Shown here: positions 1-8,596 of the stretch, one piece after another
Layout: the number at the start of each line of letters is the position of its first letter
How positions within the stretch are numbered: position 1 is the first letter of the stretch
Assembly: GCF_900115685.1 (NCBI RefSeq)
Contig: NZ_FOXJ01000001.1
Coordinates: 2,947,796 to 3,011,795 of the forward strand
DNA: 64,000 bases
Direction of reading: 5' to 3'
DNA from: Variovorax sp. 770b2
GTDB lineage: Bacteria; Pseudomonadota; Gammaproteobacteria; Burkholderiales; Burkholderiaceae_C
Program-made: the position numbers and the translations under genes
The notes under the pieces: model-generated
The model's input: only the letters and a program-made list of their open reading frames with translations
What the model was told of the DNA's origin: nothing
Database searches by the model: none

Positions 1-103
1 GCACGCTCAGCGGCGGCTGCGCGATGTGCAGGCGCTGCGCGGCGCGCGTGAAGCTCAGCTCCTCGGCAACCGCGACGAAATAGCGAAGATGGCGCAGTTC
101 CAT
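1..103 (-). CDS. LysR-type regulator, N-terminal fragment
   Basis: This is the first 34 codons of a LysR-type transcriptional regulator; the rest lies beyond the window edge. The visible N terminus ([15 protein letters not shown], then [17 protein letters not shown]) is the canonical LysR winged helix-turn-helix opening. It is transcribed divergently from the aldolase/receptor/porin operon, the classical position for a LysR protein that controls the neighbouring catabolic genes and itself. Its effector is unknown but is probably a substrate or intermediate of that operon (inference). Only the DNA-binding domain can be judged. Confidence 0.9.
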   Translation of the reverse strand, partial: MELRHLRYFVAVAEELSFTRAAQRLHIAQPPLSV

Positions 104-177
104 GATATTTCCCAAGTATCGAAAACCGACAATAAACGGTATTTCCAAATATAAGACAGCTTGCCTACGATGCCTGC
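104..177. promoter_or_regulatory. Divergent LysR/aldolase promoter region
   Basis: This AT-rich spacer between divergent genes holds two near-identical direct repeats, TATTTCCCAAGTAT (106-119) and TATTTCCAAATAT (140-152), about 34 bp apart. A plausible -10 element, TATAAG (150-155), faces the aldolase. Paired sites at this spacing suit a LysR tetramer. Assigning them to this regulator is inference. Confidence 0.4.
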
Positions 178-1041
178 ATGACAAGCAGAGACAAGCCGCA
201 GGCGCACCCTGCATCGAACCCGTTCCAGGGCCACCCGCTGATCCGGGGGCTGGCCCGCGGCGAGCCCTTGACGGCCTTCGGCATCCGCATGGCGCGCACG
301 ACCGATGTCGCCCGGCTGGCCAAGGCGAGCGGCCACCACGCGATCTGGATCGATCTCGAACACAGCACCATCCCGCTGGATGCGGCCGGCGCGATCTGCG
401 CCGCGGCGCACGACCTGGGCCTGATGGCGCTGGTGCGCGTGCCCGAGCGCGAGTACGGCGCCATCGGCAGGCTGCTCGATGCGGGCGCGTCGGGCCTCAT
501 CTTTCCGCGCGTGGAGACCGCCGCGCAGGCGGCCGACCTGGCCGCCGCCTGCCGCTTCCCGCCGCACGGCCACCGCTCGGCCATCGCCGCGCTGCCGCAG
601 TTCGGCTACCGCCGGCTTCCGGCGGCCGAGACCTACCGGCTGGCCAACGATGCCGTGGTCGTCAACGTGCTGATCGAGAGCCCGCTGGGCATCGAGAACG
701 CCGAGGCGATCGCACGGGTGCCCGGGGTGGACCTGGTGAGCATCGGCTGCAACGACCTGAGCGCGGAACTCGGCGTGCCGGGCGACTATCGCCACCCGCT
801 GGTGCAGCACGCGCTGGACACCGCGCTCGCGGCCTGCGCGCGTGCCGGCACGCCGCTGTCGATCGGCGGCATCGCCGACGCGGCGCTGAATGCCGAGCTG
901 CTCGCGCGCGGCGCGGCGCCCTTCCTCATGACCGGCATCGACACCGACGTGCTGCTCACCGCGATGCACGAGCGCGTGCGCGGCGCGCTGGCCGCCCATG
1001 CATCCATTGCCGCGGAGAAGCCGCATGCGCGCGCGGCCTGA
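178..1041 (+). CDS. HpcH/HpaI family aldolase
   Basis: A class II metal-dependent 2-keto-acid aldolase of the HpcH/HpaI (citrate lyase beta-like TIM barrel) family, 287 residues. These enzymes reversibly cleave 4-hydroxy-2-oxo acids to pyruvate or a related 2-oxo acid plus an aldehyde in the cytoplasm. Family marks are [10 protein letters not shown] near residue 60, the VRVPE segment near residue 90, the PRVET strand, [11 protein letters not shown] near residue 167 and the [12 protein letters not shown] loop near residue 190. It is the first gene of a co-directional operon with a Bug receptor, an amidohydrolase and a porin. Substrate specificity cannot be read from sequence. Confidence 0.88.
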   Translation: MTSRDKPQAHPASNPFQGHPLIRGLARGEPLTAFGIRMARTTDVARLAKASGHHAIWIDLEHSTIPLDAAGAICAAAHDLGLMALVRVPEREYGAIGRLLDAGASGLIFPRVETAAQAADLAAACRFPPHGHRSAIAALPQFGYRRLPAAETYRLANDAVVVNVLIESPLGIENAEAIARVPGVDLVSIGCNDLSAELGVPGDYRHPLVQHALDTALAACARAGTPLSIGGIADAALNAELLARGAAPFLMTGIDTDVLLTAMHERVRGALAAHASIAAEKPHARAA

Positions 1042-1999
1042 CTGGCGGGCCCTGTTCCTCGCGGCGGGCCTGCTGCTGGGCACCGCCTGTGCCGCCGCCC
1101 CGCAGGCCTACACGATCGTCGTGCCCGCGCCGCCCGGCGGCCCCATCGACCGTGTCGCGCGGCTCCTCGCGCCCGACCTGGCGGCCGCGCTGGGCCACCC
1201 CGTGGTGGTCGACAACCGCCTGGGCGCGGCGGGCAAGATCGGCGTGCAGGCCGCCTTGCGCGCACCGCGCGACGGCCACACGCTGATCGCGGTGTCGCCG
1301 TCCATCGCCTCGGTCAATCCGGTGGTCGACAAGGCGCCCGGCTACGACCCGCTCGCCGATTTCGATGCCCTGGGCATCGCCGCGACCAACGCCGGCGTGG
1401 TCGCGGTGCGCGCCGGGCTGCCGGTGGCCGACATGGCCGAGCTGGTGCACTACGCGAAGGCCCATCCGGGCGAGCTCACCTACGGCTCCTTCGGCATCGG
1501 CACCAGCCTGCACCTGCAAAGCGAGGAGCTGCTGCACACGCTGGGCATCGACGCGCGCCACATCCCTTACAAGGGCGAGGCCCAGGTGATGGCCGCGCTG
1601 GCGGGCGGCGAGGTGGACCTGATGCTCTACGCCACCGCGCCCATCGTCCCGCTCGTGCAGAGCGGCCGGGTGCGGGCCCTCGCAGCCACATCCTCCCAAC
1701 GCTGGGCGATGCTGCCGCAGGTTCCGAGCTACGCCGAGACCGGCCTGCCGGCATTGCGCACCTACCAGTACCGCTCCTGGGTCGGCTTCGTGCTGCCCAC
1801 CGGCACGCCGGCCGCCGACAGGCAGGCGGTGCTGCAGGCCTGGCAACGCACGCTGGCCAGTCCGAAGCTTCGCGAATCGCTGACGGCGCAGGGCTTCGAG
1901 CCCGCATCGGGCGACCCCGCGGACATGCAGCGCACCGTCGCCGGCGAGATCGGGCGCCTGCGCGCGCTGCTCGCGAGCGGCCGCATCACGCTCGACTGA
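1025..1999 (+). CDS. Bug/TctC-type periplasmic solute receptor
   Basis: A tripartite tricarboxylate transporter (Bug) family periplasmic binding protein of 324 residues. It starts with a charged N terminus and a hydrophobic signal sequence (LFLAAGLLLGTACAAA). The mature part has the family hallmarks VPAPPGGPIDRVARLL, VVVDNRLGAAG, YGSFGIGTS and HIPYKGEAQ. The start at 1025 gives a clean signal peptide; an upstream in-frame ATG at 998 would add nine polar residues. It overlaps the aldolase 3' end by 17 bp, which implies translational coupling. No TctA/TctB membrane genes lie nearby, as is usual for orphan Bug proteins. It probably captures the organic acid used by this operon (inference). Confidence 0.9.
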   Translation: MRARPDWRALFLAAGLLLGTACAAAPQAYTIVVPAPPGGPIDRVARLLAPDLAAALGHPVVVDNRLGAAGKIGVQAALRAPRDGHTLIAVSPSIASVNPVVDKAPGYDPLADFDALGIAATNAGVVAVRAGLPVADMAELVHYAKAHPGELTYGSFGIGTSLHLQSEELLHTLGIDARHIPYKGEAQVMAALAGGEVDLMLYATAPIVPLVQSGRVRALAATSSQRWAMLPQVPSYAETGLPALRTYQYRSWVGFVLPTGTPAADRQAVLQAWQRTLASPKLRESLTAQGFEPASGDPADMQRTVAGEIGRLRALLASGRITLD

Positions 2000-2045
2000 A
2001 GCCCTTCCCTTTCGCCTTCACTTTTTTTCCTGCCACCGCTCGACC

Positions 2046-2924
2046 ATGACCCACGAGATCCTGACTTCCAAGCCCATGCGCGACGCGCAGACCCTCACCC
2101 GCGCGGCCTTCCAGGTGCCCGCTGGCGCCTGCGACGCGCACGTGCACGTCTTCGGCCCCGCCGAGCCGTACCCGCACGTCGCGCATCCGCACTACACGCT
2201 GCCGGACGGCAACCTCGCGCAGTTGCGGCGCGCGCTCGGCGTGCTGGACATCGAGCGTTTCGTGATCGTGCAGCCCAGCTTCTACGGCACCGACAACCGC
2301 TGCATGCTCGATGCGCTGGACGCCGTGGGCGACCGCGCGCGCGGCGTCGCGATGGTGACGGACGAGGTGCCCGAAGACGAGCTTCGCGCGATGCACACGC
2401 GCCGCGTGCGTGCGCTGCGGCTGGACCTCTTCCTGCGCGCGCAGCTCCCCACCACCGAGCTGCACGCCTACATCGAGCGCAGCATCCGGCGCATCGCGCC
2501 GCTGGGCTGGCACGTCCAGTTCTACACGCCGGGCTGGGTCGTGCGCGACCTGATCCCGGTGCTGCCCGATCTCGAATCGGACTTCGTGATCGACCACATG
2601 GGCTACATGCTGGAGAGCGACGGCCTCACGCGCGCGGACTTCGATCGCCTGCTGCGCGCCGTGGCCGACGGGCGCGGCTGGTTCAAGCTGTCGGGGCCGT
2701 ACCGCCTCGCGAAGGACGGCAACTACGCGCGGCTGCGGCCGCTTGCGCAGGCGATCGTGGAGGCCGTGCCCGACCGCGTCATCTGGGGCAGCGACTGGCC
2801 CCACATTCCCGAGGGCGGGCGCGACACCGGCGAACTGCTGAACCTGCTGGCCGACTGGATTCCCGACCCGATCGCGCGCCGCAAGGTGCTGGCCGACAAC
2901 CCCGCACGCCTGTTCGGCTTCTGA
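2046..2924 (+). CDS. Amidohydrolase family protein (LigI-like)
   Basis: An amidohydrolase-superfamily metal-dependent hydrolase, 292 residues, closest in style to 2-pyrone-4,6-dicarboxylate lactonase (LigI) and related lactonases. It has the metal-binding HxH motif early (ACDAHVHVFGPAEPYP), a DHMGY strand near residue 183, and WGSDWPHIPEGG near residue 250 with the catalytic or metal Asp. The last residues (LADNPARLFGF) are typical of this subfamily. Combined with the preceding aldolase and receptor it suggests uptake, ring or lactone hydrolysis and aldol cleavage of a carboxylated compound. ATG at 2076 is an alternative start. The exact substrate is unknown. Confidence 0.85.
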   Translation: MTHEILTSKPMRDAQTLTRAAFQVPAGACDAHVHVFGPAEPYPHVAHPHYTLPDGNLAQLRRALGVLDIERFVIVQPSFYGTDNRCMLDALDAVGDRARGVAMVTDEVPEDELRAMHTRRVRALRLDLFLRAQLPTTELHAYIERSIRRIAPLGWHVQFYTPGWVVRDLIPVLPDLESDFVIDHMGYMLESDGLTRADFDRLLRAVADGRGWFKLSGPYRLAKDGNYARLRPLAQAIVEAVPDRVIWGSDWPHIPEGGRDTGELLNLLADWIPDPIARRKVLADNPARLFGF

Positions 2925-2927
2925 ACC

Positions 2928-4043
2928 ATGACCGACAGCACCCTCATGCATTGCATCCAGGAACTCGACACCTCCGGCGCACGCGCCGCCGAGGTCTTCA
3001 CGCACGGCGGCACGCGCTACCTCGTGGTGCCGCAACTTGCGCAAGACATCGCCGACCAGCCTGCGCAGATGACGCTGGGCAACAGCGATGTCCAGGCGCT
3101 GGTCTATCGCTGGGAAGGCGGGCAGTTCGTCGAACACGCGCGCCTGCCGGTGCCGGGCGGCGAGGACGCCGAGTTCTTCTGCATCGGCACGCGCGCCTTC
3201 CTGGCCACCGCGAGCCTGCGCACCGGCGCCGGTCCCTACGCCCTGGACACGCACTCGACGATCTTCGAGCTGGTGGACGGCCGCTTCGAAGTCTTCCAGC
3301 GCATTCCGACTTCGGCCGCCAAGCAGTGGACCCACTTCGAGATCGAGGACCGCCATTTCCTCGCGCTCGCGCAAGGCGTGACCCACGGCGATGCGCCGCT
3401 CGCGCCCGGCGCCGAATCGTGCATCTTCGAATGGGACGGCGAGCGTTTCGCCAAACGCCAGACGGTGCGCTCGGGCTGGGGCTACAACTGGGCCTTCTTC
3501 GAGGTCGAGGGACAGAAGCTCCTGGCCTACGCCGACCATGCGGTGCCCTCGCAACTGCTGCGCTGGAACGGCGAGGCCTTCGAACCCTTCCAGGAATTCG
3601 ACGGCAAGAGCGGGCGCGCCTTCTGCTGCTTCGAAACGGCGGGCGCGACCTGGCTGGCGTTCGCCTGCCTGCATGAAGAGACCGTGCTTTTCCGCTGGAC
3701 CGACGGCCGCTTCGCGCCGCACCAGGTGCTCAGCGGCCCGGGTGGCCGCGAGTTCGAATGGATACCGACGGCGGACGGCGGACGGCTGGTGCAGATCAAC
3801 TTCCTGCACGGCACGCGCGAGGCGCCGATTCCGCGGCTGCAATCGACGATCTCGCGCATGCAGGACGGGCTCATGGTGCCCGTCGGCGAATTCCCCACAT
3901 CCGGCGGTACCGATGCGACCTGCTTCGAGGCGGAAGGCCGGCGCTACCTCATGGTCACGAACAGCCTCAGCGGCGAGGTGCGGTTTCGCACGCCGAGCCG
4001 CGTGTACCGCCTCGACTTCGGCGCAGGCAAGGAGCCCGCATGA
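2928..4043 (+). CDS. EAR/EPTP-type beta-propeller protein
   Basis: A 371-residue protein made of roughly seven ~45-50 residue repeats. Each repeat has a strand such as IFEWDGERFAKRQTV, LRWNGEAFEPFQEF or FRWTDGRFAPHQVL followed by a segment like FEVEGQKLLAYAD or FETAGATWLAFAC. This W-(N/D)-G-x-x-F-x-x-x-Q plus hydrophobic strand pattern is that of EPTP/EAR repeats, best known from animal LGI1 and predicted to form a seven-bladed propeller. No signal peptide is visible, so it appears cytoplasmic. It sits 3 bp after the amidohydrolase and overlaps the next gene by ATGA, so it is a full operon member. It may be a ligand-binding or lactonase-like propeller (inference). Confidence 0.65.
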   Translation: MTDSTLMHCIQELDTSGARAAEVFTHGGTRYLVVPQLAQDIADQPAQMTLGNSDVQALVYRWEGGQFVEHARLPVPGGEDAEFFCIGTRAFLATASLRTGAGPYALDTHSTIFELVDGRFEVFQRIPTSAAKQWTHFEIEDRHFLALAQGVTHGDAPLAPGAESCIFEWDGERFAKRQTVRSGWGYNWAFFEVEGQKLLAYADHAVPSQLLRWNGEAFEPFQEFDGKSGRAFCCFETAGATWLAFACLHEETVLFRWTDGRFAPHQVLSGPGGREFEWIPTADGGRLVQINFLHGTREAPIPRLQSTISRMQDGLMVPVGEFPTSGGTDATCFEAEGRRYLMVTNSLSGEVRFRTPSRVYRLDFGAGKEPA

Positions 4044-5251
4044 ACCAGCCCCCTGCATCGCTCCAGAGCCACCAGAGCCCCGAGTTGCTGCGGCTCTTCG
4101 AAACCTACACGGGAGGCCCGCAGGGCATCGGCGCGAACCTCGCCGCGCTGACCGGCGCCGCCACGGCGGGCGACCCGCTCATCGTGGCCACCAGCGCGGA
4201 CATGGTGCTGTTCCCCGGCAACGGCCGCGACCCCGAGGTGCAGGGCTTTCGCCTGTCCACGCGCGGCTTCAAGGAGCTGGCCGGCATCTCGCACCACGGA
4301 CCGGCGGTGGCGTCGATCCTCAAGATGCGCCTGGTCGATCCCGAAGGACCGTTGTGGCGCACGGAGGCCGGGCGGCTGCTGGCCGCCACGCGCATCGCGC
4401 GCGAAGCCAACTCGGTGGCGCTGTGGCGCGACCTGATCGCGGTGCCGGCCTACCGGGGGCGCGAGCAGAAGATCGCCGAGCTGGTGCACTACTCCTGCGT
4501 GCTGACCGAGCGCTACCTGGAGCGCGTGCTGGCGCAGCCCACGCTCTTCACCCCCGAGGACATGCGCACGCACTACCTCGAGGGCACGGGCTCCGCAGTC
4601 GGCGCCACCGTGCCGATGAACGCCGTGATGATCGCGACCTTCTTCCTGGTCGGCATGGACATCAGCCACCGGGTGATCGGCTGGCTGGAGCGCCATGCCA
4701 TCGACTGGTCGCGCGCCATGGCGCTGGTCGTGGGCCGCCAGGGCCGGCCGACCGCCGGCGTGACCTGGACCACCAACTCGGTGGCCGCCATGATCCTGGG
4801 GGCCTCGCGCCACACGCTCTCGCTCGACCGGCTCTTCATCGCGCCGCACGCGGGCGAGTTCCCGCCCGGCGCCGCCAACGACATCGCGGCGCTGCGCGCC
4901 TACGAGACGCCGATGCGCCAGCTCTGGGCGCACACGCATGCCGTGAGCGAACTCGGCGCGCTGATGTACGAGGGCTATCCACGCTACGAGCCCTCCTCGA
5001 CCGTGCGCCCCGTGCTCGATGCGGACACCCGTGCGGTGGCCGAGATGCCCGCCGTTGCAGGGCCCGACGACTGGCGCGCGCTCAACACGCGGCTGCGCGT
5101 CGTGCTGGAAGACCCGCGCCAGCTGCTCTCGGGTTGCGTGACCGACTACGCCGTCGAGCAACTGCAGGCGCATGGCAACGACCCGGCGCGGGTGACGGTG
5201 CCGGGCCTGGATGGCACGGCCTATCCACCGCTGCCCGACGACGCCACCTGA
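4040..5251 (+). CDS. Conserved protein of unknown function, 403 aa
   Basis: I do not recognise this family with confidence. The protein is 403 residues, soluble, without signal peptide. Conserved-looking features include a His/Pro-rich GISHHGPAVASI segment, the hydrophobic stretch AVMIATFFLVGMDISHRVIGWL near residue 200, a VVGRQGRPTAGVTWTTNS segment, and IAPHAGEFPPGA. It begins inside the stop codon of the propeller gene (ATGA overlap) and is followed by a Bug receptor. It is therefore almost certainly co-translated with a catabolic operon, and an enzymatic role on the same substrate is the simplest inference. Confidence 0.75.
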   Translation: MNQPPASLQSHQSPELLRLFETYTGGPQGIGANLAALTGAATAGDPLIVATSADMVLFPGNGRDPEVQGFRLSTRGFKELAGISHHGPAVASILKMRLVDPEGPLWRTEAGRLLAATRIAREANSVALWRDLIAVPAYRGREQKIAELVHYSCVLTERYLERVLAQPTLFTPEDMRTHYLEGTGSAVGATVPMNAVMIATFFLVGMDISHRVIGWLERHAIDWSRAMALVVGRQGRPTAGVTWTTNSVAAMILGASRHTLSLDRLFIAPHAGEFPPGAANDIAALRAYETPMRQLWAHTHAVSELGALMYEGYPRYEPSSTVRPVLDADTRAVAEMPAVAGPDDWRALNTRLRVVLEDPRQLLSGCVTDYAVEQLQAHGNDPARVTVPGLDGTAYPPLPDDAT

Positions 5252-5289
5252 GCGTCGCCCCCGAATACAAGAAATACCGGAGACAAACC

Positions 5290-6270
5290 ATGAAGAAGAA
5301 ACTCATCCACTCGCTGCTCGCCGCGTCCGCTGTATGGGCCGCATCGGGCGCCCTCGCGCCCGCCTGGGGCCAGGGCGCGCCCTGGCCGTCGCGGCCCATA
5401 AGAATCATCACGCCCACGCCCGTGGGTGTCGGCTCCGACATCTTCGCGCGCGCCTATGCCGACCGGCTCGGCCGCGCGCTGCAGACGCCGGTGGTGGTCG
5501 AGAACCGGCCCGGCGCGCTGGCCTCCATCGGCACCGACGCGGTGGCCAAGGCGGCGCCCGACGGCTACACGATCCTGTTCTCGACGAGCAACCCGTTCAC
5601 GATGACGCCGTTCCTGCTCTCCAAGATGCCCTACGACGCGAAGCACGACCTCGTGCCCGTCACGCAGGCGCTCAAGGGCGGCTCGTTCATCGTGGCCAAC
5701 AGCGCCGTGCCCGCGAAGAACATCCCCGAACTGGTGGCGCTCGCCAAGCGGGAGCCGGGCAAGATTTCCTTCGCCTCGTACGGCTCCGGCACCACCTCGC
5801 ACCTGGGCTTCGAGCTGTTCCAGGAGGCCGCGGGCATCGAACTGCTGCACGTGCCCTACAAGCAGAGCGCCGCGCCGGACCTGCTCGGCGGCCAGGTGCA
5901 GCTGGGCTTCGAGCCGCCCGTCTCGGCGCTGGCCAACATCAAGTCGGGGCGGCTCAAGGCCCTGGCCTACACGGGCAGCAAGCGCAGCCCGGCGGCGCCC
6001 GACGTGCCCACGCTCTCGGAAACCTATCCGGGCGTGGAGGTGTTCACCTGGCTCGGTTTCTGGGTGCCCGCGAAAACGCCACCGGCGGTCGTGGAGCGCC
6101 TGCACAAGGAGATCGTCGCCATCACGCACTCGCCCGAGATGGTGAGGCTCATCAACGAAGCGGGCCTCGACCCCATCGGCAGCACGCCCGCCGAAGCGGC
6201 AGCCGCCGTCGAGCGCGAGGCGCAGGCCATGGGCCGGCTGATCAAGGCCAAGAACATCCGCATCGACTGA
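5290..6270 (+). CDS. Second Bug/TctC-type periplasmic receptor
   Basis: A 326-residue Bug-family solute receptor with a typical signal peptide (MKKKLIHSLLAASAVWAASG, cleavage near AWGQG). Family motifs are PSRPIRIITPTPVGVGSDIFAR, VVVENRPGALASIGT, ASYGSGTTSHLG and LLHVPYKQSA. GGAGACAAACC ahead of the ATG supplies a Shine-Dalgarno sequence. It is only moderately similar to the first receptor of the operon, so the two may bind different but related ligands. Followed by a terminator-like hairpin and then the porin. Confidence 0.92.
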   Translation: MKKKLIHSLLAASAVWAASGALAPAWGQGAPWPSRPIRIITPTPVGVGSDIFARAYADRLGRALQTPVVVENRPGALASIGTDAVAKAAPDGYTILFSTSNPFTMTPFLLSKMPYDAKHDLVPVTQALKGGSFIVANSAVPAKNIPELVALAKREPGKISFASYGSGTTSHLGFELFQEAAGIELLHVPYKQSAAPDLLGGQVQLGFEPPVSALANIKSGRLKALAYTGSKRSPAAPDVPTLSETYPGVEVFTWLGFWVPAKTPPAVVERLHKEIVAITHSPEMVRLINEAGLDPIGSTPAEAAAAVEREAQAMGRLIKAKNIRID

Positions 6271-6271
6271 C

Positions 6272-6308
6272 GGTGCCCCGGCGCGGCTGAACGCGGCGCC
6301 TCTTTTTT
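6272..6308 (+). terminator. Probable Rho-independent terminator
   Basis: A GC-rich stem (GGTGCC at 6272-6277 pairing with GGCGCC at 6295-6300, or the inner GGCGC/GCGCC pair) is followed by a TCTTTTTTC run. It lies 1 bp after the receptor stop and could end or attenuate the operon before the porin. Confidence 0.5.
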
Positions 6309-6392
6309 CTTTCCTGAAGTTCCCACGCCGCGGTGCCTGCAGTGCAGGCGCCGCGTGCCGACGCACGCCATTTTTACAACGAGGAGACACGC

Positions 6393-7451
6393 ATGAGGAC
6401 ATCGAACTTTTCACTTCCCTTTCGCATTCGCCGCCGGCTGCCGCACGCCGTCACCGGCGCCATCTGCATCGCCGCCACCGCGAGCGCCTCGGCGCAATCG
6501 AGCGTCCAGGTCTTCGGCACGCTGGACATGAACGTCACCTATTCCAAGAGCGACGGGCGCTCCGTCAAGTCGATGGACCAGGGCGGCAACATCTTCCCCA
6601 GCCGCCTGGGCTTTCGCGGCACGGAGGACCTGGGCGGCGGCCTCGCCGCGAGCTTCTGGCTGGAGATGGCGCTGCTGCCCGACACCGGCGAGATCCAGGG
6701 CACGGGCTTTCACCGGCGCTCCACGGTGAGCCTGTCGCACAACAGCTTGGGCGAGCTGCGGCTCGGGCGCGACTACACGCCCACGTTCTGGAACATCTCG
6801 CAGTTCTCGCCCTTCGGCACCGTGGGCGTCGGCGGCTCGGCCAACATCGTGGAGGGCTGGCCCTTCGGCCTGGGCGGTGCGCGCACGCTGGCGCGGGCCA
6901 ACAACTCCGTGGGCTACTTCCTTCCCAAGGGCCTGGGCGGCTTCTACGGCCAGGCGATGTACGCCCTGCCCGAAGGCGAGGAAGGCGCGCGCTACCGCGG
7001 CGGGCGCGTGGGCTGGACCAACGGCACGGTCGACGTCGCGGCGGCCTACGGCGTGACGCCGGTCGGCGCCAACGACTACAGCGTGGCGACGCTGGGCGGC
7101 ACCTACGACTTCGGCCTCGCGAAGCTCTACGCGAACTACTACCGGCAGAAGACCGAGGGCGACAAGCAGGTCAACGCGATGCTGGGCGTGAGCGTGCCGG
7201 TCGGCGCGGGCGTGATCAAGGCTTCGGTGGCACGTTCCAACCGCTCCGGGCCCGGCCTGGACAACGACGACGCGACGCAATACGCCATCGGCTACGTGCA
7301 CTACCTGAGCAAGCGCACCGCGCTGTACGGCACCTATTCGCTCGTGCGCAACCGCGGCAACGCCGCCTACGTGGTGGCCGACTCGTCGCCGGCCAGCACG
7401 CCGGGCCGCGCGGCGAGGGGCCTGCAGTTCGGCATCTCGCACAACTTCTGA
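6393..7451 (+). CDS. Gram-negative general porin
   Basis: A trimeric 16-stranded outer-membrane porin of the Burkholderiales OmpC/Omp32-like type, 352 residues. The start at 6393 is set by the preceding GAGGAGAC ribosome-binding site. The precursor has a signal peptide ending at ASASA-QSSVQVFGTLDMN, where SSVxxFGTLD is the usual first beta strand. The middle has FRGTEDLGGGLAASFWLE, SLSHNSLGELRLGRDYTPTFWN and the constriction-loop region. The C terminus ends in the obligatory aromatic residue (QFGISHNF). Its position beside Bug receptors and catabolic enzymes suggests substrate-specific outer membrane uptake for the same compound. Confidence 0.93.
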   Translation: MRTSNFSLPFRIRRRLPHAVTGAICIAATASASAQSSVQVFGTLDMNVTYSKSDGRSVKSMDQGGNIFPSRLGFRGTEDLGGGLAASFWLEMALLPDTGEIQGTGFHRRSTVSLSHNSLGELRLGRDYTPTFWNISQFSPFGTVGVGGSANIVEGWPFGLGGARTLARANNSVGYFLPKGLGGFYGQAMYALPEGEEGARYRGGRVGWTNGTVDVAAAYGVTPVGANDYSVATLGGTYDFGLAKLYANYYRQKTEGDKQVNAMLGVSVPVGAGVIKASVARSNRSGPGLDNDDATQYAIGYVHYLSKRTALYGTYSLVRNRGNAAYVVADSSPASTPGRAARGLQFGISHNF

Positions 7452-7486
7452 TTGCGCCGTTCATCCGACGCGCCGCGGCGGCGGTC

Positions 7487-8457
7487 TCAGCGAAGACGCC
7501 GCAGCTCGCCCGGCGTGCGCCCCAGGTGCCGGCGGCACTGCCGCACGAAATGCGAGGCGTCGCTCAGCCCGATGCGAAAGCCGATCTCAGCGACGCTCAG
7601 CCGGTCGAAGCGCGCATCGGCCAGCATGCGCTGCGCCACTTGCATGCGAAAGCCGGTGAGCGCGGTCGCAAAGGTGGTGGCGCCACGGCCAGGCACCGGT
7701 GCAGGCTGCGCTCCGAAATGCCCAGCTCGCGCGCCACGCCCGCGGCCGTGAGGCCGGGCTCGGCATGGCGCTCGCGGGTGGCGTCGAGCACGCGCTGCCG
7801 CAGCGCGGCGCGGTTCCCCTGACCGGACATTGCGGGCGCCGAGGGCGACTGCCCGAACGCCAGCGAGAGCAGCCCGCCCAGTTGGTCGGTCAGCAGCGCC
7901 GCCGGCAGCGGCGGCTTGGCGGCCACCTCGGGCGAGAGCTGCTGCGCGAAGCTGCCGAGCACGCCGCCCCAGCCGGTGCGCCCGTCGATGCGTTTCGCCA
8001 CGAGGTCGCCGGCATCGGGCAGCCACGACTCGACCCACGCGGTCGGCAACTCGATCGAGATCGTGTCGGCCGACTGCAAGAGGTGAAAGGCGTAGCAGCG
8101 CCGCGAATCGACCAGCACCACATCGCCGGGCAGCATGCGCGCGGAGCGTTCCTCCTGCACGACCACCCAGGGCGAATCGGTCTTGCAGAGCAGGTAGTAG
8201 TAGTTGCTGCGGCTGTGGGCGATGGCGCGGCGCGTGCGGTAGACGTCCTGCGCCGTGCCGCGCACCCGGTTCACGCCCAGGGGGCCGAGCGGCACGGATT
8301 CGAGCGTGGCGCCGAAGGTGCGGGCCTGGCTGCTGGTCACGTCCATTTCGAGGAAACCCTCGCAGATCGCGCCGATCCAGTAGTCCAGGCGCTGCTGCTG
8401 CGGCACGGCGTCGGTCGACCAGGTCTGGATGGCGGCAGGGGCGGCAGCGTGGGTCAT
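7487..8457 (-). pseudogene. AraC-family regulator, apparently frameshifted
   Basis: An AraC/XylS-type activator with an N-terminal AraC-binding-like domain (LDYWIGAICEGFLEMDV; GDVVLVDSRRCYAF) and a C-terminal double helix-turn-helix. The reading frame is intact from MTHAAAP through ELGISERSLHRCLA. It then has to jump by one base, at about 7686-7690, to continue as ATTFATALTGFRMQVAQRML and SVAEIGFRIGLSDASHFVRQCRRHLGRTP. One missing base explains both halves. Without it the second DNA-binding helix is lost. It is either a recent pseudogene or a sequencing error in a GC-rich stretch. It is convergent with the porin, and its targets are unknown. Confidence 0.75.
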
Positions 8458-8596
8458 CCCGCCAACATAGCCAGCCCGGGCGCGTTTGCCAAGCGGGTAT
8501 AGACGCCCTCCGACGGCGGGCGGCCGGGGCCCCCGGCACAATGACCGTCACACCGACCATCACCAACCGCACACACGCAAGAAGGGCGCGAAAGAC

